Origin: Artemisia argyi
Lineage: Eukaryota; Streptophyta; Magnoliopsida; Asterales; Asteraceae
Direction of reading: 5' to 3'
NCBI GenBank assembly: GCA_030686995.1
Contig: CM060697.1
Coordinates: 104,159,272-104,223,271 of the forward strand
Length of the DNA: 64,000 nucleotides
Both the position numbers and the translations under genes were made by a program. Shown here in pieces: positions 33,563 through 42,664 of this stretch (position 1 is its first letter; each line of letters begins with the position of its first letter). Under the pieces are notes generated by a model, which had not been told where the DNA came from, ran no database searches, and saw only the letters and a program-made list of their open reading frames with translations.

Positions 33563-33767
33563 TGTCAAAGAGGAGTTGGATAATAGTTCAGGGACTAAAG
33601 TGTTACAATTAGATAGTTGAAGGACTAGTATTGTAAATATTCTGTTATTAGTTTCTTCCTTGTATATATACTCTGTAACTCATTACATTCTTTAGCTTAA
33701 TGAAATCACTTTCACTCTTGTGTGTGTGTATGAAATGTGTGATTCTCTCAACTCATTATTGTCAACA
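33563..33767 (+). repeat. 5' LTR of the Copia element
   Basis: 205 bp with TATATATA at 33662-33669 and a GT repeat near the 3' end; ends CAACA immediately before the primer-binding site. Confidence 0.9.
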
Positions 33768-34057
33768 TGGTATCAGAGCTCAATAATGAGTTCTTGATCA
33801 GTTACAACCGTTACAACCACTCTAACTAAATTTTCCGATCATCTTCAACCACCGTAAACCACCGTAACTAACTTTTCCGATCATCTTCATAAAACCACCA
33901 TTTCAACACCAATTTTCATAATTCTTTCACTAATCTCTATCAAATTTCTTCACAAACACCTGTAATTGATTCAATTCATGTTTCTTGAATTCGTGAATCA
34001 ATAGGTTATTTCTGTAACGGTTTCTTGAATCTATAGAACGCTTCCGCTATCATAATC

Positions 34058-35149
34058 ATGGTGAATTCATCTTCTACATCTGATTCCAGTAATAACATGA
34101 TCAATCAAACCCAGTTGTTTCAAAATCCTCTGTTTCTTCATCCTTCTGATGGTCCTGGCACTCTTATGATTGGTGAGAAGCTAATTGGTGCACAGAACTA
34201 TCGTTCTTGGAGAAGGTCTGTTGAAATTGCTCTTTCCACTAAACGTAAGTTGGGATTCATTAGAGGCACAGTTCCAAGATCACTTGATGATGTTAATCTG
34301 CAAGAACAGTGGGATACTTGCAATAATCTAGTGATTAGTTGGTTGATGAATTCTGTGTCTGAGTCAATTGCTAAATCCATCATGTTTATGGGTACTGCTC
34401 ATGCTATCTGGCTTCAGTTAGAAACAAGATTTGCACTTAGCAATGGGTCTCATAAGTACAAGTTGAATAAAGAGACTTATGAGATCATGCAGTCAGGTAA
34501 GCCTGTGAGTGAGTATTATACAAGCATGAAGTGTGTGTGGGAGGAGTTGGATTCGATGACTGAGTTACCAAGAATTGTCAATATCACTCCTGAAGTTGCT
34601 GTTTTCTTGAACGCTTTGAATATACAAAAAGAGGAACAAAGATTGTTTCAGTTCCTGAACGGTTTAGATGATTATTTTGCTAGTCAAATAAGTCAGTTGC
34701 TGTTAAATACTCCATTACCAAGTGTTGAAACTGCTTGTGCTTTGCTTCAACAAGAAGAATCTCAAAGAGGAGTGTTTGGAAGTGCAACACAAGTGGGTGT
34801 GGATTCAACTGCTCTTTACAGCAAAGGTGAAATAAAAGATAAGTGTAATATCTGTGGATTTAAGTGGCATCCACCAGAGAAGTGTTGGGAGAAAATTGGT
34901 TATCCTGTTTGGCATTATAAGTATAAACAAGGTCAGAAAGGAAAAACAATGGTTAAGAATGGTAATGGAAATGTAAAAAGGACTGCTGCAGTAGTTGAAA
35001 ACAGTGGTCATGTTGTGTTTACATCCAAACAGTTTGAGCAACTCATGAAAAGTTTGCCACAGTTCAATCAAAATGCTCAAGAACCAACTAAATGGATCAT
35101 CCATTTGGTGAAGGTACAATTTATTGTTTTTCCTGCACAAATGGTGTGA
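34058..35149 (+). CDS. gag: Copia gag
   Basis: 363 codons. Residues about 30-250 match the plant Copia Gag region (UBN2/Retrotran_gag type): LIGAQNYRSWRRSVEIALST, TKRKLGFIRGTVP, and YYTSMKCVWEELDSMTELP. A CCHC knuckle (CNICGFKWHPPEKC) starts at about residue 263, followed by GYPVWHYK, a context seen in several Copia lineages. Gag builds the particle and packages element RNA. The frame overlaps pol by 58 bases and ends with a stop at 35147-35149. Because Copia elements usually encode one continuous Gag-Pol, the frame change is probably a one-base indel, though programmed frameshifting cannot be excluded. Confidence 0.85.
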   Translation: MVNSSSTSDSSNNMINQTQLFQNPLFLHPSDGPGTLMIGEKLIGAQNYRSWRRSVEIALSTKRKLGFIRGTVPRSLDDVNLQEQWDTCNNLVISWLMNSVSESIAKSIMFMGTAHAIWLQLETRFALSNGSHKYKLNKETYEIMQSGKPVSEYYTSMKCVWEELDSMTELPRIVNITPEVAVFLNALNIQKEEQRLFQFLNGLDDYFASQISQLLLNTPLPSVETACALLQQEESQRGVFGSATQVGVDSTALYSKGEIKDKCNICGFKWHPPEKCWEKIGYPVWHYKYKQGQKGKTMVKNGNGNVKRTAAVVENSGHVVFTSKQFEQLMKSLPQFNQNAQEPTKWIIHLVKVQFIVFPAQMV

Positions 35150-38100
35150 TAGAAGGTTGGATAATTGACACTGGAGCTAGTGATCATATGTCACCTGATA
35201 GTGAGGATCTAATAGATGTTCAGGGACTAAAGTATAAACAAATGATTAATTTGCCTAATGGTCACACATCTATCATATCACAAGTTGGAAATAAGGTGTT
35301 AGAAAACAGAATTGAGCTAAAAAATGTCCTGGTTGTTCCTTCATTCAAATTCAGACTCTTGTCAGTCTCAAAATTGACAAAAGATTCTCAATGTTTTGTC
35401 ACTTTTTATGAGCAGTTTTGTGTTATTCAGGATTTGAAAACCAGGAAGGTGTTGGGCTTGGGTAAGAAGAAGGCTGGTCTCTATCATTTGCTCAATCTTC
35501 CATTGGAGCAAGTGCATGCTCAACTCTCTTTTATGGTTGTGTCTGCACTTGAAGATTGTAGCTTGTATTCATTCTTTGCAAACTGTTCTATTCCTGATAC
35601 ATTTGCTTTCAGTGTTTTCAACAATTCATATAGTCTATGGCATCATAGGCTTGGTCATGTTTCAAACTGTACTCTTAAGCACATTGATTCTGTACCTCAG
35701 TTTCAGTCTAATGCTAGTAATAAAGCTTGTTTGACCTATCCTATGGCTAAGTTTGCTAAACTTCCTTATCCTACTAGTGTCTCACATTCTAAAGTTCCAT
35801 TTCATCTCATTCACATTGATATCTGGGGCCCTTATAAAGTTCCAACTATAGGGCATCATAGGTATTTTCTGACCATAGTGGATGATTGTAGTAGAGCTGT
35901 GTGGACATATTTGTTGATTAAGAAATCGGATGCTTTCACTGTCTTAAAGTCATTTCATACTTTTGTTAAGACACAGTTTGAGAAAGACATTAAGGTAATA
36001 AGGTCAGACAATGCTCTAGAATTTCTCAAAGGATCAATAGGCCCTTATATGAAATCTCTGGGAATTGAGCATCAAACCTCTTGTGTGGATAGACCTCAGC
36101 AGAATGGAAGAGTAGAGAGAAAGCACATAAATATTTTGGAGATTGCAAGGGCATTAAGGTTACATGCTCATTTGCCTGTGCATTATTGGGGAGATTGTGT
36201 TATCACTGCAACTTATCTCATCAATAGATTTCCTACAGCTGTTTTAAAATTCAAGACACCTTATGAAATTTTGATGCATTCTAAGCCTGATTATGGTCAC
36301 TTGAGAGTTTTTGGGTGCCTGACTGTTGCAAGCAATCCAACAAGAGTTGCTGATAAGTTTGAATCCAGGGGTGTGCCTTGTTTGTTTCTTGGTTATCCAC
36401 AACATCAAAAAGGGTACAAGTTGTACAATTTGCTCACCCATACCAGGTTTGTTTCCAGGGATGTGGTATTCTATGAGCATATTTTTCCTTATTCAAAGTC
36501 TAGTATGAATCAAGTACTTAAACCCATACCTGCTCCTATGTCATCTTCTATTTGGTATGAGGATCAGTTGTCAGCAGAATCTCATCAGCAGGATCAGTTG
36601 TCAGCAGAATCTCATCAGCAGGATCAACTGTCAGTAGAATCCCATCAGCAGGATCAGCTGTCAGCAGAACCTCATCAGCAGAATCAGCATTCTTCTGAAC
36701 AAGTTAGAACTGAGTCTGCGATTCATGAAGAAGAAGTTCAACCAGTTGAACATCCTGCTCCACCAGTGTTTGAACCAACAAGGAAGTCATCTAGGGTTCC
36801 AGTTCCTCCAAGTTGGCTTAAAGACTATGTTACCCCTCATTTGCCAAGAGCCAATCAAGTCTCAGTTACTTCATTGCCGTCTCAGTTTCAAGCATTTTTG
36901 TGTGCCTTGTTAGCCAACACTGCACCAACATCTTTCAAAGAAGCTATTAAGATTCCTGCCTGGGGCAATGCAATGGATGTGGAAATACGAGCTCTAGAAG
37001 ATAATGAAACATGGGAAGTGACAACTTTGCCTAAAGACAAAAAGGCTATTGCTTGTCATTGGATATACAAAATAAAGTACAATGCTGATGGTTCTGAGGA
37101 CAAAAAGAAGGCAAGGCTGGTGGTAAATGGAAACAGGCAAAGAAAAGGAGTAGACTATGAAGAAACTTTTGCTCCAGTTGCCAAAATGGTGACAGTGAGA
37201 GCTTTGTTAGCTATTGCAGCCATGAAGGGTTGGGATATTTGTCAAATGGATGTCTCAAATGCCTTTTTACATGGTGATTTGTTTGAAGAAGTTTACATGC
37301 AGATGCCACAAGGTTATGTTGGTAAGGGGGAGAATGTGCAAGATGTTCCTACCAATCAAAACCTTGTTTGTAAACTTAAGAAATCTTTGTATGGTCTTAA
37401 GCAAGCACCAAGACAATGGTTTGCCAAATTGTCATCAGCTCTGGTGTCCTTTGGATATGTTCAGTCAAAGGCAGATTATTCATTGTTTGTCAAATCAAAT
37501 GGTACATCATTTACAGCTGTGTTAGTGTATGTAGATGATTTGATGATAACTGGTTCTGACAGCAGTGAGATTCAAGCTTTGAAGTCTCAGTTAAGTTCTC
37601 ATTTTCATATGAAGGATCTTGGAGAATTGAACTACTTCTTAGGTTTGGAAGTGTCCAAAAGTGATCAAGGCATCTTCATTTCACAAAAGAAATATACTAC
37701 TGATTTGCTGCATGAAGCAGGCTTATCTAATGCTAAAACCTATAAGCTGCCCATGGATCCTCATGTGAAGTTGCAGGCTGACATTGGTACTCCTCTTTCT
37801 GATCCAGAAGTATATAGGAAGTACATTGGAAAACTCATTTACCTTACAATCACTAGACCTGACATTTGCTACACAGTACAACTTCTTAGTCAGTTTATGC
37901 AAAATCCTACCTCAGTTCATATGCAAGCTGTTAAGCATTTGTTGAGATACTTGTTGAAATCACCAAGTCAAGGAATTTTGCTAGCTAATGATTCTGCTGC
38001 TCATCTGACTGCATATTGTGATAGTGATTGGGCTAGTTGTCCAATGACTAGAAGATCTACAACTGGATATTGTATATTACTTGGCCAGTCTCCTATTTCA

Positions 38101-38514
38101 TGGAAATCAAAGAAACAAAGTGTTGTTTCAAGATCATCTGCAGAGGCAGAATACAGAGCAATGGTTCTAACTTGTTGTGAAGTGACCTGGTTAGTTTCAT
38201 TGCTAAAAGATTTGGGAATTAAAGATCTTGGTCCAGTTGATTTGAAGTGTGACAATCAAGCAGCTCTGTACATAGCTATTAATCCTGTGTTTCATGCTAG
38301 AACCAAGCACATAGAGGTAGACTGCCACTATGTAAGAGATCAAGTGAAGAATGGTCAAGTCAGTCCTTCTTATGTGTCTACAAAGGAACAGCTTGCAGAT
38401 GTGTTTACAAAAGTTTTACCTGAAGATCAACATTCAAAACTTATGTCCAAGTTGGGAGTTTCCAATTCTTCCACCTCTCAACTTGAGGGGGAGTGTCAAA
38501 GAGGAGTTGGATAA
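35092..38514 (+). CDS. pol: Copia pol: protease, integrase, reverse transcriptase, RNase H
   Basis: 1140 codons. Order: protease with WIIDTGASDHM (about 23-33, intact DTGA); GAG-pre-integrase and zinc region starting LWHHRLGHVS (about 182); integrase core with D243, D306 and E342 (35 residues between the last two, as expected); a linker with four copies of the decapeptide QDQLSAESHQ (nucleotides about 36561-36690); reverse transcriptase with YVDD at 813-816; and RNase H (AYCDSDWASC, D977; RSSAEAEYRAM). Two oddities: the integrase HHCC motif reads CLTYP (C213, Y216) so its last Cys is lost, and the usual DNG.EF around D306 reads DNALEF. The first should weaken zinc binding. The pol start codon is nominal, since translation would normally come from Gag. 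Confidence 0.9.
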   Translation: MDHPFGEGTIYCFSCTNGVIEGWIIDTGASDHMSPDSEDLIDVQGLKYKQMINLPNGHTSIISQVGNKVLENRIELKNVLVVPSFKFRLLSVSKLTKDSQCFVTFYEQFCVIQDLKTRKVLGLGKKKAGLYHLLNLPLEQVHAQLSFMVVSALEDCSLYSFFANCSIPDTFAFSVFNNSYSLWHHRLGHVSNCTLKHIDSVPQFQSNASNKACLTYPMAKFAKLPYPTSVSHSKVPFHLIHIDIWGPYKVPTIGHHRYFLTIVDDCSRAVWTYLLIKKSDAFTVLKSFHTFVKTQFEKDIKVIRSDNALEFLKGSIGPYMKSLGIEHQTSCVDRPQQNGRVERKHINILEIARALRLHAHLPVHYWGDCVITATYLINRFPTAVLKFKTPYEILMHSKPDYGHLRVFGCLTVASNPTRVADKFESRGVPCLFLGYPQHQKGYKLYNLLTHTRFVSRDVVFYEHIFPYSKSSMNQVLKPIPAPMSSSIWYEDQLSAESHQQDQLSAESHQQDQLSVESHQQDQLSAEPHQQNQHSSEQVRTESAIHEEEVQPVEHPAPPVFEPTRKSSRVPVPPSWLKDYVTPHLPRANQVSVTSLPSQFQAFLCALLANTAPTSFKEAIKIPAWGNAMDVEIRALEDNETWEVTTLPKDKKAIACHWIYKIKYNADGSEDKKKARLVVNGNRQRKGVDYEETFAPVAKMVTVRALLAIAAMKGWDICQMDVSNAFLHGDLFEEVYMQMPQGYVGKGENVQDVPTNQNLVCKLKKSLYGLKQAPRQWFAKLSSALVSFGYVQSKADYSLFVKSNGTSFTAVLVYVDDLMITGSDSSEIQALKSQLSSHFHMKDLGELNYFLGLEVSKSDQGIFISQKKYTTDLLHEAGLSNAKTYKLPMDPHVKLQADIGTPLSDPEVYRKYIGKLIYLTITRPDICYTVQLLSQFMQNPTSVHMQAVKHLLRYLLKSPSQGILLANDSAAHLTAYCDSDWASCPMTRRSTTGYCILLGQSPISWKSKKQSVVSRSSAEAEYRAMVLTCCEVTWLVSLLKDLGIKDLGPVDLKCDNQAALYIAINPVFHARTKHIEVDCHYVRDQVKNGQVSPSYVSTKEQLADVFTKVLPEDQHSKLMSKLGVSNSSTSQLEGECQRGVG

Positions 38515-38702
38515 TAGTTCAGGGACTAAAGTGTTACAATTAGATAGTTGAAGGACTAGTATTGTAAATATTCTGTTATTAGTTTCTTCCTTGTATATAT
38601 ACTCTGTAACTCATTACATTCTTTAGCTTAATGAAATCACTTTCACTCTTGTGTGTGTGTGTGTGTGAAATGTGTGATTCTCTCAACTCATTATTGTCAA
38701 CA
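38494..38702 (+). repeat. 3' LTR of the Copia element
   Basis: 209 bp; same as the 5' LTR except for a GT tract longer by about four bases. Followed by the target duplication ATAGA. Confidence 0.9.
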
Positions 38703-39723
38703 ATAGACGAATTAGGATTGCGTGAATGATTTGATCCATACAATACGAATGTTCATGAAATTGATCAACCAGGAGAAAATGCGCAGTCGGAAGACAGTAA
38801 CTAACTTACATCAACAGGATAATGGCAGATGTAGAGGCGCCACTTTTGGTTTGGCAAAACGGTTGTGCTTCTGAGAAGTTTTGGTACAGCTTTCGTGAGA
38901 ATGTTTTATCATATGGTGACCTAGAAAACATACTGATGAAATAGGGTCTCTGCTGAAGTATTAAACGCTGAGTTCAACTAGTAGAGATGGCAATTTCTGC
39001 CCATTCACTTGTAAACGGGTCGAGTGGGTTTGTTTCGTTTTGAACAGAAATAGAATAACAAAAGCTATCTAAAAGCGAAATGAATCAAACGAGTTATATG
39101 TTACGCTGCGTACAACCTCCTGTATATAAAGATGAAATAACATTGGAAGCACTTAATTATAATGATCTTTAAAGAAAGTTAGACTATGCTAGAGAGCATT
39201 ATAATAATTATTTTTTTCCCTTCAATTCAGTAGTTGTACACATAGCTCAATTGTAAAAGATAAGCACAAACAAGGACGATCAGCTGAATCCTAAACAAAC
39301 AGGACTACTAAAAGCTTATGCAGGGGCCATTGGTGCAGCTGTGGAGCGTATAGCATTAAGCGTGTTCCTTATGGGCGGGATTTGCTAGCCAATTCGGCAC
39401 AAGAAAGGAATTTGATCACTGACAATTGCAAATGGAGGGACGAAGAAAACTAACGGGTGTATGGGAAAGAGAAGAAAAAAGTAGCAAACTTTATAGCGAG
39501 AAAGCCATAGACGATGGGATGGTAACATATGATAATGGATCTTTACCACTTGGTTAATTTCTCAAAACATCAAATGGCAGCATCATTAAAAAGCAGCCAA
39601 ATTCTTGACAAACTAATAATAATAATAATAATTTATCGTCATAAACAAACAAACAAACAAAAGATAGATTATCCATTCGATCAAGCAAGAGTACGATTAC
39701 AATAAGCTGACATAAATTAAAAA
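38703..39723. other. Noncoding DNA
   Basis: No element borders recognised. Simple repeats occur at about 39615-39635 (AAT) and 39648-39662 (CAAA). Confidence 0.5.
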
Positions 39724-40179
39724 CTAAAACACGGTGATGCTTGTTGCTTTCTTCTTCATTATCATCATCTTCATCTTCTTGCTGTTGCTGTTGTATTCAT
39801 CTCCGTGTTGTTTGCGTTTCATCATCATCTTCTTCTTCTTATTCTTCTTCTTCTTGTTGTTGTTCATCATCTCCTCTTCCAGATCTGTTGCTTTCTTCAT
39901 CCTCCTCTCCATCTTGTCTTTGGCAGCAAAAATCTCCCTTATCCTCGTTCTTATATCCATCTTCATCTTGATGTACCCCGCATCATTTCCCATTAGTTGA
40001 CGTTCTTTATGTTCACGTGCCTCCCCTTCAACAAAATCGTGAAACAGCTCTTCCTGTGATTGGTTACTAGGAGGAGGACACAAATCTACTTTAGACAAGT
40101 AAGGTATGTCCAACGGCAACCCTTTCTCCTTCAAAATATCTTTCCACAAACGTTCTTCTTCAGCCGCCGACATTGGCAT
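39724..40179 (-). CDS. Hypothetical lysine-rich coiled-coil protein
   Basis: 151 codons starting MPMSAAEEERLWKDILKEKG. The first 70 residues are non-repetitive and include LCPPPSNQSQEELFHDFVEG. Residues about 75-105 form a charged helix likely to coil (IREIFAAKDKMERRM, KKATDLEEEM). The tail is a Lys/Met/Asn run encoded by trinucleotide repeats and could serve as a nuclear localisation signal. I do not recognise the family. A frameshifted duplicate lies at 30084-30455 on the same strand and shares the 5' leader. Conservation of the non-repetitive part between the copies suggests a real gene, but one copy has decayed. A small Helitron lies about 200 bp upstream. Confidence 0.5.
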   Translation of the reverse strand: MPMSAAEEERLWKDILKEKGLPLDIPYLSKVDLCPPPSNQSQEELFHDFVEGEAREHKERQLMGNDAGYIKMKMDIRTRIREIFAAKDKMERRMKKATDLEEEMMNNNKKKKNKKKKMMMKRKQHGDEYNSNSKKMKMMIMKKKATSITVF

Positions 40180-40377
40180 CTCGCCTCTCTCTCAATCTCA
40201 AAAATCAAATAAGTACTACTATTAGGGTTTCTTTCTTGCCCCTTTATTTATCTACTAGACGAGACATTACCACCCCCTTGTTATTATATGTATACTTACT
40301 ATCTTACTTATCCTTCCTTCATGTGTAGATTTTGTAAAAGATTGTATATAAAAAGATAAAAGATACAAAAGATTTTA

Positions 40378-40627
40378 TCTATACTACTATATAATGTATT
40401 TGGGACTGTTCTATAATTAGAAAGGCTTAAAAATTCAAACTTTTACTTACTAATTATGGAAATAACCACCCCTAACAATCACCCCCAACAATTTATAACC
40501 ACTTCAACAACAACCCCCAACAATTTATAACCACCTCAACAACCACCCCAACAACCACTTTCCACCACCCCACCTCCTCCTCTTCACCCCAACAATCCGC
40601 CCCCGCATCGCGCGGGCATCTTTCTAG
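40378..40627 (+). mobile_element. Small non-autonomous Helitron
   Basis: It starts TCTATACTACTATATAAT after an A and ends with a CCCGC...GCGGG hairpin, then CATCTTTCTAG followed by T. These are the Helitron 5' TC, 3' hairpin and CTAG(T) signatures. The 250-bp body is A/C-rich with repeated CAACAATTTATAACCAC. Confidence 0.8.
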
Positions 40628-41160
40628 TATAAAAGATGTGGCAATCAAAGTTGAAAATATTCAAAAGTTTTGACTTTTATATAATGACCATAAAATATAT
40701 ATTTACCTATAAGGCTATAATTTAGTCTAATTGCCAAAGGATATACTCAATATTTTGCAGGTCCGGTATTGCGGCTGTTTTTATATTATGTTATACGATT
40801 TGTGATATAAGTAAAAATGTTAACGTGATAACAATTTTTGCTATAAAACCTACGAATAACTCGGAACCGCACCTTGTGCTCATAGGGTTACATTTAGCAC
40901 TTTTCCTAATCGAAAAATAAAATAATCAATCCTTGTTGTTGTTTTCTTTTTCACAAAACAAGAAACTGTTTTTATAGCCGTTACCAATTTCTGTTTATTC
41001 AGTTACATATAACAGACACCTCTCAGTTTAACCCATTATAAATTCTGAATAAACAAAACCAAAACTGATACAAACAATAAACTCATATAACCTGATCATA
41101 ATCCTAATTCAATTCATAAATTCGTCAAGCACTGCTTTGATTTCTTGCACCAAATTGAAG

Positions 41161-41161
41161 G
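41161..41161 (+). other. Conserved splice-donor-like site in the unit A leader
   Basis: CACCAAATTGAAG followed by GTAAATATC is identical in unit B (donor at 58598), where it could pair with the acceptor before the gag-like ATG. Confidence 0.35.
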
Positions 41162-41523
41162 TAAATATCAGTTTAATTTCACATAATACTGTTTCTATGA
41201 TAAAGATAAGTCAGTGAGCTCGAAATTTTGGTTAACTTCGTGTCAAGAATCTGACCCGGTTATTCTTTTTGGTATATGAATCTTTATATTATTGCCACTG
41301 ATTTGTTATATAAGTTGCAAAGTTAATCCAGATGTTTATAAGTTTATATTGTGCCACTTTGCTAGAAGTAATTGTTCTTTTTGCATGATTGGTATGTTTT
41401 CTAAATGATTAAGCATACGATAGAAGAATAAAACTATTGCTATTTCGGTAGCATTGTATGATAGGATTAAAGTAACAATCGATTTTAACCATGGAGCCAA
41501 TTCAAAAACAATTGATTTCAAAC

Positions 41524-42597
41524 ATGGAGGCCGAGGTACGATCTACTTTCTATCATATTTTGTTTGTGTTAATTAAAAAAAGATAGGGCTTCTTTCATAT
41601 ATCCTACGTATATAATAAAAATCTGTTCAAACTGTAATATGCAGGTTACAGTGATTTGTGTCGATAATTCTGCTTTGGTTACCAGCATCTACGGTGACGG
41701 CGGTGTGTATAAAGCTCAAGCTAAAGGCTAAAGCTATTGCATTATATTGTAAAGAAAAATTAAAAGTATGTTGTCTTAACTTTATGCATAATAATGATAT
41801 TGTTAATATTCATTCATTCATTAATATTGTTTTGCAGGCTCATCCAGATAATAAGGTGGGCTTACTGGCAATGGGTGAGATACAAGGTACTGGTTTTGTT
41901 GAACCTACTCGTGATCTTGACAGGATCTGTTCTAAATTAAAAGGTAGGTATTTTCCACTACTCTTTGTTTGTATGAAATTACATTATTAGATCATTAATT
42001 TTTATCCTGTTTTGTTGTTACTCAGGTTTATTATACATCGATCAGATGTGTATACCTATCGGTCAGGCTTTGTGCTTTTTTTTGAGTAGTCACCGTCCAA
42101 AAAGAAGGCTTCTTGTGTTTTCTGGAGGGTATGTTTAATTATGCTCTACACTTGTATATATACCAGATTGTTCAATTTTAATTAGTATATATGTTAATTT
42201 GCTCTCTATGTCCGTGTGTTTCAGTCGACTAAGCATGGATTCTGACGAATTTGAAGACTTTGCAGCATGATTTAAAGCGTACAACGTGGCTGTTGATGTT
42301 GTCAACTTTGGCGTACAGCGTTGTCCAACAGCAAAAAAGCAATTGCTTGAAGCATTTGTTGTTGCTGCTGATAATAATGGCAACAGTCACTATCTTTATG
42401 CTCCATCCGGATCAAGAACCTCTCTCGCTCAACAAATATTAAGGTTTACAACCCATCTCTATATATTCCATGCTACTCCTCTTTGTTTTTTTGGTTTTCA
42501 TAATACTTATCATATGTTGTGGTATAATATCAGCTCTCCATTAGCACCTACGGGGTCTTCCAATGCAACAGGAGAAGAAAAAGGCTGTTGTAGATGA
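41524..42597 (+). pseudogene. RPN10-like: RPN10-like VWA-domain gene fragment with introns
   Basis: Six exons can be drawn with GT-AG borders: 41524-41535, 41645-41765, 41838-41943, 42026-42128, 42225-42443, 42534-42597. The translation contains EVTVICVDNS, AHPDNKVGLLAMGEIQG, RRLLVFSGG, NVAVDVVNFG and NNGNSHYLYAPSGS, matching in order the VWA domain of the 26S proteasome ubiquitin receptor RPN10 (typical TMICIDNS, PENTVGILTM, IIVFAGSP, SVSLDIVNFG, DGSHIVHVPSG). RPN10 stabilises the lid-base contact and binds ubiquitin through C-terminal UIMs. Here exon 2 carries a small duplication (GCTAAAGGCTAAAG) that shifts the frame, exon 5 has an in-frame TGA after FEDFAA, and there is no UIM region. Retained introns show DNA-level rather than RNA-level copying. 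Confidence 0.75.
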
Positions 42598-42664
42598 TCA
42601 AACAAAGAAATTTTGATACTAATTGGTAAGAAAAAAAGACCTGTCCACAACAAGCTTGAAGCAC
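42598..42664 (+). pseudogene. Gag-like fragment left of the solo LTR (unit A)
   Basis: AAACAAAGAAATTTTGATAC and GGTAAGAAAAAAAGACCTG align with the gag-like pseudogene near 59600-59670. The rest of this segment resumes at 46174, after the solo LTR. It joins directly to the last RPN10-like exon. Confidence 0.6.

Larger units (their letters stand above)
33563..38702 (+). mobile_element. Near-complete Ty1/Copia retrotransposon
   Basis: LTRs at 33563-33767 (205 bp) and 38494-38702 (209 bp) begin TGTCAAAG and end TTGTCAACA; the only clear difference is the length of a GT microsatellite. The flanks share ATAGA (33558-33562 and 38703-38707). The primer-binding site TGGTATCAGAGC is at 33768-33779 and the purine tract TTGAGGGGGAG at 38483-38493. 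Gag and Pol are long and open but in different frames. Probably a recent insertion, possibly non-functional because of the integrase change noted under pol. Confidence 0.92.

Noticed and set aside
39734..40000. Plus-strand Ser/Phe/Ile-rich open frames
   Set aside because: Low-complexity shadows of the Lys/Met trinucleotide repeats in the minus-strand coiled-coil gene.
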